52,052 nt of DNA from assembly GCA_023150915.1 (NCBI GenBank), contig JAKLKA010000039.1:1-52052 (forward strand), written 5' to 3'. Below, in pieces: positions 7,991-16,642 of the stretch. Under the pieces are notes generated by a model. The model saw only the letters and a program-made list of their open reading frames with translations, was not told the origin of the DNA and did not search any database. Both the position numbers and the translations under genes were made by a program. How positions within the stretch are numbered: the stretch's first letter is position 1; the number at the start of each line of letters is the position of its first letter. The stretch comes from Polyangiaceae bacterium (GTDB lineage: Bacteria; Myxococcota_A; Polyangia; Polyangiales; Polyangiaceae).

Positions 7991-9516
7991 CGTTCTGGTT
8001 CGGGCTCTCGCCCATCCTGGTCGTCGGCCTGGGCACCCTGCTCTTGATGCTGGCCGAGGCCTTCGGCAAGTCGCCGAACAGCGCGAACCCCTCCGACGCC
8101 GGCTCGGGCCGCTCGGGCGAGCTGGCGCTGGGCGCGGCCGTGGTGCTCTTGGTCGGTGCCGCCTTCAGCATTGGCGTGTGGATGGTCGGCCCCGAGAACC
8201 TGGAAGGGCTCGAGGCCACTCGTCCCTACCTGGTGATGGACCGCTTCACGGTCTTCTTCTGCTTCGTGCTCTCGCTGGGCGGCGCGTTCGCGGCGCTGCT
8301 CGCCGGTGGGTACCTGCCCGAGCACGACATCGACCGGTCAGAGTTCTTCCCGCTGCTCTTGCTCAGCACCGTGGGGGCCATGACCCTGGTCGCGGCCGGG
8401 GACATGCTCAGCCTGTTCGTCGCCCTCGAGACCATGTCGCTCGGCGTGTACTGCATGGTCGGCCTCCGGCGCAGCCCACGCGCCGCCGAGGCGGCGCTGA
8501 AGTACTTCTTGCTCGGCAGCTTCGCCGCAGCGCTGCTCTTGTTCGGCGCGGTGCTCTTGTACGGCGCCACCGCACACACCGATCTGGTCGGCATCGGTCA
8601 GGCCATCAAGACCATCGGCCAGCCCGGCTCCACCGTTCCGGTCGCTCCGGTGCTGCTGGGCCTCACGCTGACGCTGGTGGGGCTCACTTTCAAGATCAGC
8701 GCCGTGCCGTTCCACATGTGGACGCCGGACGCCTACGAGGGCGCCCCCACGCCCGCGACCAGCTTCATGGCCGTGGCGGTCAAGGCGGCGGCCTTCGCCA
8801 TCTTGTTGCGGGTGCTGGTCGTGGCCTTCGGTGACGATCGCTTGACCAGCTGGGGCACCGGCTGGCCGCCGGCGCTGGCCACTCTGGCCCTGCTGTCCAT
8901 GACCGTGGCCAACGTGGTCGCTGGTCGACAGAGCTCGGTCAAGCGCATGCTGGCGTATTCGTCGATTGCCCACGCGGGTTACGCATTGGTGGGTGTGGTC
9001 GCGACCATGCGCTCGGCGGACGGTCAGGCCAGCGTGCTCTTCTATCTGCTCACCTATACCGTCTCGACCGTCGGCGCGTTCGGCGCGCTGATCTATTGCG
9101 GCAGCCGTGGCGCCGAGGCGACCAGCTACGAAGATCTGGCCGGCATCGCCAAGCGTCACCCGGCCGCCGCGCTGGCCTTCAGCCTGTTCTTGCTCTCGCT
9201 GGCGGGCCTGCCGCCCACCGCCGGGTTCTTCGGCAAGCTCTACGTGTTCCGCGCCGCCTTCGACGCCGAGCTCTATGTGCTGGCGGTGGTGGGCCTGCTC
9301 AACAGCCTGGTCGGCGCCTATTACTACCTGCGCGTGATGGTCTTCATGTACATGCGCGAACCGGCCCCCGGCGCGCAGCCTGCGGTTCCCATGAAGTCTG
9401 CGTTCGTGTCCAGCGCGCTGGTGCTGGCGGCGGTGCTGGTGTTCGCCCTGGGCATCGCGCCCGGCTGGTCGCTGGACATGGCCGGCGCCGCCAAGATCGT
9501 GGTCAGCGCGAAGTAG
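7987..9516 (+). CDS. nuoN: NADH-quinone oxidoreductase subunit N
   Basis: Third antiporter-like pump, 509 residues, with about 14 helices. Visible family features are DMLSLFVALETMSLGVYCMVG, FKISAVPFHMWTPDAYEGAP and RMLAYSSIAHAGYALVG. The GTG start overlaps the nuoM stop. This is the last gene of the run; a hairpin with convergent use lies about 17 bases past the TAG stop. Together E-F-J-K-L-M-N give part of the input module and most of the membrane arm, but not the quinone-site subunits B, C, D, H and I. Confidence 0.95.
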   Translation: MTFWFGLSPILVVGLGTLLLMLAEAFGKSPNSANPSDAGSGRSGELALGAAVVLLVGAAFSIGVWMVGPENLEGLEATRPYLVMDRFTVFFCFVLSLGGAFAALLAGGYLPEHDIDRSEFFPLLLLSTVGAMTLVAAGDMLSLFVALETMSLGVYCMVGLRRSPRAAEAALKYFLLGSFAAALLLFGAVLLYGATAHTDLVGIGQAIKTIGQPGSTVPVAPVLLGLTLTLVGLTFKISAVPFHMWTPDAYEGAPTPATSFMAVAVKAAAFAILLRVLVVAFGDDRLTSWGTGWPPALATLALLSMTVANVVAGRQSSVKRMLAYSSIAHAGYALVGVVATMRSADGQASVLFYLLTYTVSTVGAFGALIYCGSRGAEATSYEDLAGIAKRHPAAALAFSLFLLSLAGLPPTAGFFGKLYVFRAAFDAELYVLAVVGLLNSLVGAYYYLRVMVFMYMREPAPGAQPAVPMKSAFVSSALVLAAVLVFALGIAPGWSLDMAGAAKIVVSAK

Positions 9517-9533
9517 CCGGTACAAACGAAAAC

Positions 9534-9554
9534 GGGGCGCCCGGTGGGCGCCCC
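9534..9554 (-). terminator. Intrinsic terminator between nuoN and the convergent lipoprotein gene
   Basis: A perfect nine-base stem (GGGGCGCCC and its complement) encloses a three-base loop. On the minus strand the stem is followed by GTTTTCGTTTG, so it serves best as the end of the leftward lipoprotein gene. It may also stop read-through from nuoN, although no T-run follows it on the plus strand. Confidence 0.75.
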
Positions 9555-9578
9555 GCGGGGACTCGAGCTCGAGCTCGA

Positions 9579-10145
9579 TCAGCGACCCAGGTCGAACTTC
9601 ACTTCCTGCTTCACCGTGCTCACGATGAACGGGTTGTAGGTCAGCTTGAGGTTGCTGGCCTTCTGGGGCACTTCGAAGGTGATCCACCCCTTGGCCTTCT
9701 CGCCCTTGTTCACTCGCACGCTCTTCAGCTCGGGGTCGCAGCCACCGAAGGTGCTGGTGTACGAGTACCCGTCGCCGTCGGTGACCTTGGCGTAGAACGG
9801 GTTCACCGGCACGTCCTTGTCGGCCGAGCCCTCGATCTGCACCTCGACGCCGAGCTTGATGTTCCCCTTCTTCGCCTTGAAGTAGTAGGGGACCTTGCAC
9901 TCTTTCACGTTCTCGATGGCCATCGTGAAGTCGGGGGCCTTGGCCGTCTCGCCGACCTTGTAGAGCTTCGACGAATCGAAGCTGGGGGTGGGCGGGGCCG
10001 TGGGCGCCACGGTCGGGGTCGGGCCCGCTCCGGTGCCGGTGCCGGGATCGGTCGTCGGCGGAGTCTTCTTCTTGCAAGCCAAGAGCGCCCCGGCAATGAG
10101 CGCGGTGGCAGCGAAGACGGTGAACGAGCGGGAACGAGTGTGCAT
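9579..10145 (-). CDS. DUF4352-like lipoprotein
   Basis: A 188-residue secreted lipoprotein. Residues 1-24 form a signal peptide ending in the lipobox LLAC24, followed by KKK and a Thr/Pro-rich linker (about 27-55). The folded part begins YKVGETAKAPDFTMAIENV and ends VPQKASNLKLTYNP. That pattern matches the immunoglobulin-like DUF4352 family of surface lipoproteins, whose function is unknown. AAGGA lies upstream of the ATG. It has its own promoter and leader hairpin and ends at a strong terminator, so it appears to be a single-gene unit. The family call comes from motif resemblance only. Confidence 0.82.
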   Translation of the reverse strand: MHTRSRSFTVFAATALIAGALLACKKKTPPTTDPGTGTGAGPTPTVAPTAPPTPSFDSSKLYKVGETAKAPDFTMAIENVKECKVPYYFKAKKGNIKLGVEVQIEGSADKDVPVNPFYAKVTDGDGYSYTSTFGGCDPELKSVRVNKGEKAKGWITFEVPQKASNLKLTYNPFIVSTVKQEVKFDLGR

Positions 10146-10166
10146 CGACGAGTCCTTGTGAAAAAT

Positions 10167-10183
10167 GCCCGGTTTCGCCGGGC
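10167..10183 (-). promoter_or_regulatory. Hairpin at the predicted 5' end of the DUF4352 lipoprotein mRNA
   Basis: On the minus strand GCCCGG-CGAAA-CCGGGC forms a perfect six-base stem with a five-base loop, followed by ATTTTTC and then the AAGGA ribosome binding site. It begins almost exactly at the predicted transcription start. It could protect the 5' end, or with the T-run act as a weak attenuator. Function is inferred from position. Confidence 0.4.
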
Positions 10184-10189
10184 GTCGGG

Positions 10190-10218
10190 ACGTTACACAG
10201 CTTGCGGCGGGTTCACAA
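10190..10218 (-). promoter_or_regulatory. Candidate promoter for the DUF4352 lipoprotein gene
   Basis: Minus-strand TTGTGA box (10218-10213), 17-base spacer, TAACGT box (10195-10190). The predicted start near 10183 gives a leader of about 38 bases that begins with the hairpin at 10167-10183. Confidence 0.42.
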
Positions 10219-10313
10219 ACATCCCGAAAGGTTGCGGCCCCGAGATTGCAGTCGGCCGTGGTACGCACCCCGAGCGGATTTCTTCCTCGCGGCGCCATTC
10301 CGGAGAAAAGTCT

Positions 10314-10342
10314 TTGAATTCCAATGTTTATCGGGGTACTAC
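10314..10342 (+). promoter_or_regulatory. Weak candidate promoter for the lipoprotein at 10362
   Basis: TTGAAT (10314-10319), a 17-base spacer and TACTAC (10337-10342) lie in the least GC-rich part of this gap. The second box lacks the final T seen at other promoters in the window, so the call is tentative. The start would fall near 10349, just before the GGAGAG ribosome binding site. Confidence 0.25.
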
Positions 10343-10361
10343 CGGTGCACCGGAGAGCCCC

Positions 10362-11264
10362 ATGCGCCTGCCTGCCGCTGCCACCTGGGTTGTCGCCGCT
10401 GCCATCTTGGTCGGCGGCTGCGATCGCCCTGCTGGTCCGTCTGCCGATGCAGCGCCGAGCAGCGCGCCGTCGCCCAGCGCGCCGCCCAGCGCTTCGGCCG
10501 GGCCGGTCCTGAACGCGACACCGTTCTCGGAGGCCGAGGTCCGCCGGCTGGTGAACCCGAAAGGCGAGCAGCCGTATCGGGGCCCGACTGGCACGCTGCG
10601 CGGCACCGTGACCGTCAAGGGCGACCCGGCACCGGCGCTGCCCGACGTGACCGCGAAGATCCCCGACAAGTGCAAGAACGCGCGGGCCGTCTACGGTCGC
10701 GCGTTCCGTGAAGGCATGGTGCGCAGCTTGGCCGACGTGCTCGTCACGGTGACCGAGTACCCCGGTTTCGTGCCAGCCAAGGGCGAAGCGGTGACGCTCG
10801 ACACCGAGGGGTGCGCGTTTCCCGGCCGAACGATCGCGCTGACCTATGGCCAGCGCCTGGACGTGAAGAGCAAGGACGGCGAGCCCTACGTGCCCAAGCT
10901 GATGGGCGGGCAGATGCGCGCCGACATGATCGCGGTGCCGGGTGGGTCGGCGGTGAAGCTGTATCCGCACGTTCCTGGGCGCTACACGTTGATCGACCAG
11001 ATGCACCTGTTCATGGTCGCCGACGTGTTCGTGCTGAAATACGCCACGTTCGACGTCACGGGCCTCGACGGCAAGTACGAGATCACGGGCATTCCGGTCG
11101 GAGAAGTGAGCGTGAACGCGCTTCTGCCGGTCACCATGGCCACGACGCAGAAGAAGGTGAAGATCGAAGAGGGCAAGAGCGTCGAGCTCGACCTCGAGCT
11201 CACCTTCGACAAGAAGAAAGACCTGCCAGAGGCGCCGAAGAAGCCCAAGGTCGTGATTCACTGA
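10362..11264 (+). CDS. Lipoprotein with carboxypeptidase-regulatory-like fold
   Basis: A 300-residue predicted lipoprotein: signal peptide with lipobox LVGGC20, then a Ser/Ala/Pro linker to about residue 50. The mature part begins GTLRGTVTVKGDPAP. Near its end it has FDVTGLDGKYEITGIPVGEVSVNALLP, a pattern typical of carboxypeptidase regulatory-like (CarboxypepD_reg) beta-sandwich domains, here likely a binding or structural module. Two mature Cys (in DKCKNAR and EGCAFPG) could form a disulphide. ATG 10362 has GGAGAG upstream. No enzymatic motif is visible. Role unknown; secreted or outer-membrane-anchored location is inferred. Confidence 0.82.
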   Translation: MRLPAAATWVVAAAILVGGCDRPAGPSADAAPSSAPSPSAPPSASAGPVLNATPFSEAEVRRLVNPKGEQPYRGPTGTLRGTVTVKGDPAPALPDVTAKIPDKCKNARAVYGRAFREGMVRSLADVLVTVTEYPGFVPAKGEAVTLDTEGCAFPGRTIALTYGQRLDVKSKDGEPYVPKLMGGQMRADMIAVPGGSAVKLYPHVPGRYTLIDQMHLFMVADVFVLKYATFDVTGLDGKYEITGIPVGEVSVNALLPVTMATTQKKVKIEEGKSVELDLELTFDKKKDLPEAPKKPKVVIH

Positions 11265-11288
11265 TCCCGAGCGTGGCGCGCCGGGGGC

Positions 11289-12332
11289 TCAGCGGCCGCG
11301 GGCATCGACCGCAGCGTCGAGGCGATCGGCCGCCGGGGGCAGGGCCCAGGCGTTGCGCCAGGCGTCTGCCGCCGCCGAGCCCGCGCGGCGCGCAAGCAGC
11401 TCGCGAAACAAGCGAACGCCCAGCGGGCTGGGGGTGAGCGGCGCCGTGCCCAGCGAGCGCAGCGTGTGATCGAAGGCGGCGTGATCCCCGCTCAGGTTGG
11501 CTGCGCACGCGGCGGCGATCAGCGCGTCTGCGTCGTTGGGATCGCCGTCGAGCGCGCGTGCGGCCTCGCGGGTGGCCAGCGCGCTCCACCCGAAGGCGAC
11601 CGCGCGCAAGGCGAACCCTCCGGAAGAGAGGCCCGCCCCCCGCGCGAGCTGCTTGGCGCGCTCGAGCTCACCGGCCGCCAGCGCCCGGTCCACGTCGGCA
11701 AGCGCCGGCCGGCGATCGCCCGGGCGTCGGGCCCCGAGCGCGTCCGGTGGAAGTGCCCGCTCGGGTGGGGAACCGGCGGCGCGGCGCGCGTCGGCGGTCG
11801 CCGTGGACGTGGGGTCTCGAACCCACAGCGCCCAGAGCCAGCGCCGTGCCTCGTCGCGGCGGCCCAGCTTCTCGAGGGCGCGCACCACCGAGAGCGACGC
11901 GGCCTCGTCGTCCGGATCGAGCGCCACCGCGCGCTCTGCCAGCGGCAGCGCGCCGCGTGCGTCGCCGCGCGACAGGGCGCAGGCCGCGCGCTCGCGCCAC
12001 AGCGGCGCGAACTCCGCATCCAGGGCCTCGGCCTGGGCGAAGGAAGCGCGGCTGTCCCGCCCCGCGCGGCACTCGACGGCGCCGATCCGCGTCCAGACGT
12101 CGGGGCTCGAGTCGTCTTCGGTCAGCACGGCGCGATACTCGCGGAGCGCGTCTGCGAGCTTGCCGCCCTGCTCGTGGGCCACGCCCTGGGCGTAGTGGGC
12201 GTACGCCTCGGGCGAGAGATAAGGGCCCTGGTGGGTGCGCCCAGAGTACACGCGAGTCACGGTGGTGCCCGTGAGCCCGCACCCGGTGACGCTGGCGACG
12301 AGCATCGTCGCGAGGACCCGGCGTGCGGTCAC
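11289..12332 (-). CDS. TPR-repeat lipoprotein
   Basis: 347 residues, starting at a GTG that overlaps the hisC stop in GTGA. A short signal peptide ends at lipobox SVTGC18. The body is helical and has tetratricopeptide-like units: AYAHYAQGVAHEQGGKLADA, then DVWTRIGAVECRAG and WRERAACALSRGD, then ARGALPLAERAVALDPDDE. The later half is more degenerate. TPR lipoproteins usually scaffold protein complexes at the envelope. It is the last gene of the mevalonate/hisC operon, but nothing in it points to isoprenoid or amino-acid metabolism. Confidence 0.8.
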   Translation of the reverse strand: MTARRVLATMLVASVTGCGLTGTTVTRVYSGRTHQGPYLSPEAYAHYAQGVAHEQGGKLADALREYRAVLTEDDSSPDVWTRIGAVECRAGRDSRASFAQAEALDAEFAPLWRERAACALSRGDARGALPLAERAVALDPDDEAASLSVVRALEKLGRRDEARRWLWALWVRDPTSTATADARRAAGSPPERALPPDALGARRPGDRRPALADVDRALAAGELERAKQLARGAGLSSGGFALRAVAFGWSALATREAARALDGDPNDADALIAAACAANLSGDHAAFDHTLRSLGTAPLTPSPLGVRLFRELLARRAGSAAADAWRNAWALPPAADRLDAAVDARGR

Positions 12333-13414
12333 GTCACCTCGCGCAAGGCCTGCAAGAAAGCGTCGTTCTCTTCTCGCGTTCCGACCGTGACACGCAGCTG
12401 CGAGCCAAGCCGCCCGCCGCGCGCGTGGAAGCTGCGGACCAAGATCTTCCTTTCGCACAGGGCATCGAAGACCTCGCCGGCAGGCCGTTCGGTCCCGAGC
12501 CAGACGAAGTTGGCCTGGCTGGGCGTCAGCGTCACCCGCGGCAGCGCGGCCAGGGCCTCGCACAGGCGGGCGCGCTCTGCCTTGACCGTGGCGGCCAGAG
12601 CGTCGATCTCGGCGGACAGCTCGCGCAGCACGGTGGCTGCCAGGGTCTGAGAGGTCGTGGGCAGGTTGTAGGGCAGGCGCACCTTGTCGAGCTCTGCGAC
12701 CAGCTCGGGGCGTGCCACCAGCCACCCCACGCGCAGCGCCGCGAACCCCACCTTCGAGAGCGTGCGCAAGAGCGCCACGTTGTCGTACTTGCGATAGAGG
12801 TCCAGGTGGTCGCCCGACGAGTAGTCGACGTAGGCCTCGTCGATGACCACCAGTGCCCCGGCGGCGGCCTGGATCACGTGCTCCAGCCGATTGGGGCTCA
12901 TCAGGTTGCCGGTCGGGTTGTTGGGCGTCGCGATGAACACCACGTTCGGCGGAGTCATCTCGATCGCCCTGGCCATCGAGCTCTCGGCCAGGTCCCACTC
13001 GGCGTCGAGCGGCACCTCCATCACGTTCCAGCCGCGCGCGCGCCCGCTCTGCCGGTACATCACGAAGCTGGGGGTGGTGGTGAGCAGCGTGGGGGCGGGG
13101 CTTTTGCCCCGGGGGCGGACCAGCACCGTGAGCAGGGTCGCGATCACCTCGTCGCTGCCCACGCCGGCGAATACCTCGCCGGGGCTCACCCCGGTGCGGG
13201 TGGCAATGGCCTCGCGCAGCGCGGCCGCGCGCGCGTCGGGGTAGCGCTCCCAGGCCGTGGCGGCGGCCACCGCTGCCAGGCGCGCACGGGCGCCGGCAGA
13301 CAAGAGGGCTGGCGCCTCGTTGGCGTCGAGCCGGATCGGAAAATCGCCTTCCAGCGGTGCATACACGCCCAGCTCGGCCAGCTCGGGACGGATCAAGTCG
13401 GCGACCTTGGACAT
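12329..13414 (-). CDS. hisC: Histidinol-phosphate aminotransferase-type PLP enzyme
   Basis: Class I/II PLP aminotransferase, 361 residues, best matching HisC, which transfers an amino group from glutamate to imidazole-acetol phosphate. Visible signatures are RLDANEAP near the N-terminus, the PNNPTGNLM block, VVIDEAYVDYS, and the Schiff-base Lys in TLSKVGFAALRVGW. ATG 13414 overlaps the HMG-CoA reductase stop by one base (TGATG). There are no other his genes nearby, so it could act on another keto substrate such as an aromatic one. The family is certain; the exact substrate is not. Confidence 0.88.
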   Translation of the reverse strand: MSKVADLIRPELAELGVYAPLEGDFPIRLDANEAPALLSAGARARLAAVAAATAWERYPDARAAALREAIATRTGVSPGEVFAGVGSDEVIATLLTVLVRPRGKSPAPTLLTTTPSFVMYRQSGRARGWNVMEVPLDAEWDLAESSMARAIEMTPPNVVFIATPNNPTGNLMSPNRLEHVIQAAAGALVVIDEAYVDYSSGDHLDLYRKYDNVALLRTLSKVGFAALRVGWLVARPELVAELDKVRLPYNLPTTSQTLAATVLRELSAEIDALAATVKAERARLCEALAALPRVTLTPSQANFVWLGTERPAGEVFDALCERKILVRSFHARGGRLGSQLRVTVGTREENDAFLQALREVT

Positions 13415-14751
13415 CAGCGCTCCTCTCTCAGCTTTGCGAGCTGTCGGCCCGCCTCTTCCAGCGTGATGCTGCCGAGCTCGGCGATGGCGGCGGCCACGCG
13501 TTCCACTTCGTCGTCGCCGGCGCCGGCGGCTGCCGCCACCGAGCGCGCGTGCAGCGACATGTGCCCGCGCTGGATGCCTTCGGTGGCCAGCGCGCGCAGG
13601 GCAGCCAGGTTCGACGCCAACCCGACCGAGGCCGCCACCTCTTGAAGCTCGCCGGCGGTGGTCACCTCGAGCAAACGCAGCGAGAGGCGCGCCGCGGGGT
13701 GCACGCGCAGGGTCCCGCCGACGATCCCCAGCGACAGGGGCAGCTCGAGGGTGCCGACCAGATCGGCGCCATCGCGCCGCCAGGTGGCCAGCGGACGATA
13801 GCGGCCGGACGAAGCGGCGTACGCGTGGGCGCCGGCTTCGACCGCGCGGAAGTCGTTGCCGGTGGCGAGCACCACCGCGTCCACGCCGTTCATGATCCCC
13901 TTGTTGTGGGTGGCGGCGCGGTACGGGTCGAGCTCGGCAAAACGCGACGCCTCGACGATCAGGTCGACGATCTCGGCGCCGGTGGGGGTGACCCGGGGCG
14001 GCTCGGACCCGGGCCCCGGTGCCAGCGTGAGGTCCTTGGCGTGAACCCGGCAAGTTGCGCGGACGCGGCGGCGATCGCACAGGTTGGTCAAGATGCGCAG
14101 GCCCAGGGTTCCGCCGCTCAGCTCGGCCACCCGCGGGCCGATGGCCTCGGCGATGGAGTTGACCAGGTTGGCGCCCATGGCATCGCGGCAGTCGACATGA
14201 ACGTGGACGACGACGCGATCCTGGCCGATGTCACGGACGTCGATCGAGCGGGGCCCGCCGCCGCGCTCGACCAGGTTCGGCACGGCGCGGGTCCCCAGCG
14301 CCAGCAGCTCGGCGGCGTGCGACTCGAGGCGCTCGACGGCGCGCGCGGGGTCGCGCACCTCGTACACCTCGACCTGAGTGGTCATCAGCGACTCGACCAT
14401 CTCGGCGCAGAAGCCCCCGGCCGCCCGCACCATCTTGGCGGCGTTCGAGGCCGCGGCGATCACGCTCGGCTCTTCAACCACCATCGGCACCAGACGATCC
14501 CGGCCGTTGATCCGGAAGTTGAGCGCCAGGCCGAACGGCAGAGAGTACGTGCCCAGCACGTTCTCGACCAGCTTGTCGGCCGTGCCGGCGTCGAGCCCCC
14601 CGCTGGCCACGGCGGCCAGAATCTCTTGCTCGTCGATGGCCGCGCGGGTCGCGATCTCTTTCCGGCGGCCGGCGATGTCGAGCTTGTAGAAACCGGGGAT
14701 GCGCGAGCCCGACGCATCGGCGTCGGGGGACGAGTCACGGCTCTGGGTCAT
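13414..14751 (-). CDS. Hydroxymethylglutaryl-CoA reductase (class II-like)
   Basis: Converts HMG-CoA to mevalonate, the committed step of this pathway. At 445 residues it fits the soluble bacterial enzymes without a membrane anchor. Family motifs seen: NFRINGRDRLVPM, EEPSVIAAASNAAKMVR with the catalytic Glu, DCRDAMGANLVNS, and ATHNKGIMNGVDAV with the catalytic Lys. A C-terminal HMSLHAR segment carries the expected His. The ATG at 14751 starts a sensible N-terminus; an in-frame GTG at 14772 is possible but would overlap the preceding gene. It lies about 14 bases after the GHMP kinase, within the operon. Confidence 0.93.
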   Translation of the reverse strand: MTQSRDSSPDADASGSRIPGFYKLDIAGRRKEIATRAAIDEQEILAAVASGGLDAGTADKLVENVLGTYSLPFGLALNFRINGRDRLVPMVVEEPSVIAAASNAAKMVRAAGGFCAEMVESLMTTQVEVYEVRDPARAVERLESHAAELLALGTRAVPNLVERGGGPRSIDVRDIGQDRVVVHVHVDCRDAMGANLVNSIAEAIGPRVAELSGGTLGLRILTNLCDRRRVRATCRVHAKDLTLAPGPGSEPPRVTPTGAEIVDLIVEASRFAELDPYRAATHNKGIMNGVDAVVLATGNDFRAVEAGAHAYAASSGRYRPLATWRRDGADLVGTLELPLSLGIVGGTLRVHPAARLSLRLLEVTTAGELQEVAASVGLASNLAALRALATEGIQRGHMSLHARSVAAAAGAGDDEVERVAAAIAELGSITLEEAGRQLAKLREER

Positions 14752-14765
14752 CGGGAAAACGCCTC

Positions 14766-15662
14766 TTACCACGCGTGGACGCCGCGAGCCCCGAGCGAAA
14801 GCTCGAGCACCGCGTGCCCCAGCGCCGAGCGGCGGGCGCAGAGCTCTGCCGACGGCGGACCCCGACCCACGAACAGGGCCACGTCACCGCCACCGGCGCC
14901 GGAGGGCAGCACCACCGCGCCCTCGCGAGCGGCGATCGCGCCGAGCTCGGCGACGTCGGCGGTGACGATCTCGACGCCGGCGGCCTGGCCCAACGCGCCC
15001 AGGCCGCGGCGCTGCGCGTCGAGGTGGGTCAGAAGGTCGCCGGCGCGGCCCGCCGAAGCCGCCGCTGCCGCTTCTGCCGCCGCCGTGCACAGGCTCGCCA
15101 TGTGGGTCTCGAAGCGCGAGGGCTCGCGCGCGGCGAGCTCTTCGACCTTGGCCACGAAGTGGGCCGTGGACGCGGGCGCACCGCCGGCCCACACCTCCCA
15201 AGAGAGCGCGCCGGGCAGCGCGATCCGATCGCTGACCAGCCCCCCGGCGGACCGGCGAGCCACCAGGCTGCCGCCCAGGGCCGAGCAGAGGACGTCCACG
15301 CCGCTGCCCCCGCCCTGGGCCACGCGGTGCGCGTCGAGCGCGCGTTCGAGCACGGCGCCGGCGAGCGAAGCGTCGTCCCCGGTGGCTCCGGCGTCGAGCG
15401 CCAGCGCGGCCAGGCTGGCGACCAAGATGGCGGCGCTCGAGCCCAGCCCGAGCTTGCCCTTCGGGCCCCGCAACTCCGAGGCGTCGAACCACGGCGCGGC
15501 CGCCGTGCCGAGGGCCGCGCGCACCTCGGGCGTGACCCGCTCGGCCGGGCGTGCCGTGTCGGCGATCGCGTAGCGGGTCACGGCGGTCACGATGGCCGGC
15601 GCGCCGCGGAGCACGGCGTACGCCCCCGAGATCACCAGCTTGCCGGGGGCCCGCGCCCTCAC
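14766..15662 (-). CDS. GHMP kinase, probable phosphomevalonate kinase
   Basis: 298 residues. It has the three GHMP-kinase motifs: APGKLVISGAYAVLRG at the N-terminus, the ATP loop KLGLGSSAAILVASLAAL (about residues 70-87), and the C-terminal SGAGGGDVALFVG. Mevalonate kinase and the decarboxylase are both accounted for in this operon, so the remaining kinase step, phosphomevalonate to diphosphomevalonate, is the natural assignment; this part is inference from context. The GTG start overlaps the stop of the decarboxylase gene (GTGA). The sequence diverges from the other GHMP proteins of the operon, so recent duplication is unlikely. Confidence 0.85.
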   Translation of the reverse strand: MRARAPGKLVISGAYAVLRGAPAIVTAVTRYAIADTARPAERVTPEVRAALGTAAAPWFDASELRGPKGKLGLGSSAAILVASLAALALDAGATGDDASLAGAVLERALDAHRVAQGGGSGVDVLCSALGGSLVARRSAGGLVSDRIALPGALSWEVWAGGAPASTAHFVAKVEELAAREPSRFETHMASLCTAAAEAAAAASAGRAGDLLTHLDAQRRGLGALGQAAGVEIVTADVAELGAIAAREGAVVLPSGAGGGDVALFVGRGPPSAELCARRSALGHAVLELSLGARGVHAW

Positions 15663-16642
15663 GGAAGGCTCCGGGGATCTTCGTCGGTCAGCGCCGCATC
15701 GGGACCGGCGCCGGTGACGATGGTCCGCTCGACCCCGGGCACGCCTTCGACGCAGGCTGCGACGCGAGCGGCATGCTCGGGCAGGGTCAGCACCTTGACG
15801 TGGGGTCCGGCGTCCATGGTGTAAAACGCCGGGGTGCCGCGGGCACGCAGCTCGCGCACCGCGGCCATCACCGCCAGCGTGGTGGGCGTGAGGTAGATCA
15901 CGGCCGGGCTCGCGGCGAGCATCGAGGCGTGCATCATCAGCGCGCTCTGTTCCATGGCCGTGCCCAGGCGCTCGAAATCACGCTCCAAGACGCCGCGCTT
16001 CACTGCGTCGAACAGGGCCGGCGAGTGGCTCACCCAGGGTGCGTAGTAGGGGCTGGTGGTCGCGGTGTGCTGCATGCCCTGCGTCGAGCCGATGGCCTTG
16101 GGGCCCTTGGCCGTCAGCGTCACCACCATCGACAGCGGGAAGTGATCGCCGGGGGCGACCCGCTCGGCGGTGCGACCGCCGGCGGGCAGCGCCGCGAACC
16201 CGCCGAACAGCGATCGCGCTGCCGAGGCGCTGGAGGCGCGCGCGACGTCGCTCAGCGCCTCTAGTGACAGATCCAGGCCCAGGGCGCGGGCGCCGGCGAG
16301 CGCCAGCGCCGCGAACCCCGAGGCGCTCGACGCCAGGCCCGCCGCGGTGGGGAAGTCGTTGCGGCTCACCACTCGGGCAAAGCGCGACGTGCCTGCCCGG
16401 GCGCGCAGCCGATCGAGCAGCTGAACCACGCGCTCGAGCGGCCGTTCGGTGAGCTCGACGCCGTCGAGCTGGACATGATCGCGGCCCAGGTCCGGATCGA
16501 TCTCGACCTCGGTGATGGTGCGGAGCCCGGCGAGGGTCAGCGACAGGCTGGGAGTCGCCGGGAGGTTCTCGGCGACGCTGGCCTTGCCCCAGTACTTGGC
16601 GAGCGCGATGTTGGAGCACGCGACGGCGCGGATTCGGGTCAT
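15659..16642 (-). CDS. mvaD: Diphosphomevalonate decarboxylase
   Basis: Makes isopentenyl diphosphate from diphosphomevalonate with ATP. The 327-residue product is the usual size. Family-specific features are SNIALAKYWGK at the N-terminus, NDFPTAAGLASSASGFAALALAG (read in two parts: the Asp/Pro segment and the Ser-rich ATP loop), and FYTMDAGPHVKVL near the C-terminus. ATG 16642 overlaps the mevalonate kinase stop (ATGA). This is the most diagnostic gene for a true mevalonate pathway, as it has no role in the MEP route. Confidence 0.95.
   Translation of the reverse strand: MTRIRAVACSNIALAKYWGKASVAENLPATPSLSLTLAGLRTITEVEIDPDLGRDHVQLDGVELTERPLERVVQLLDRLRARAGTSRFARVVSRNDFPTAAGLASSASGFAALALAGARALGLDLSLEALSDVARASSASAARSLFGGFAALPAGGRTAERVAPGDHFPLSMVVTLTAKGPKAIGSTQGMQHTATTSPYYAPWVSHSPALFDAVKRGVLERDFERLGTAMEQSALMMHASMLAASPAVIYLTPTTLAVMAAVRELRARGTPAFYTMDAGPHVKVLTLPEHAARVAACVEGVPGVERTIVTGAGPDAALTDEDPRSLP

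Noticed and set aside
11265-11288. Possible terminator between the lipoprotein at 10362 and the TPR gene
   Set aside because: Only a GGCGCGCC palindrome is present, with no adequate stem-loop or T-run on either strand.
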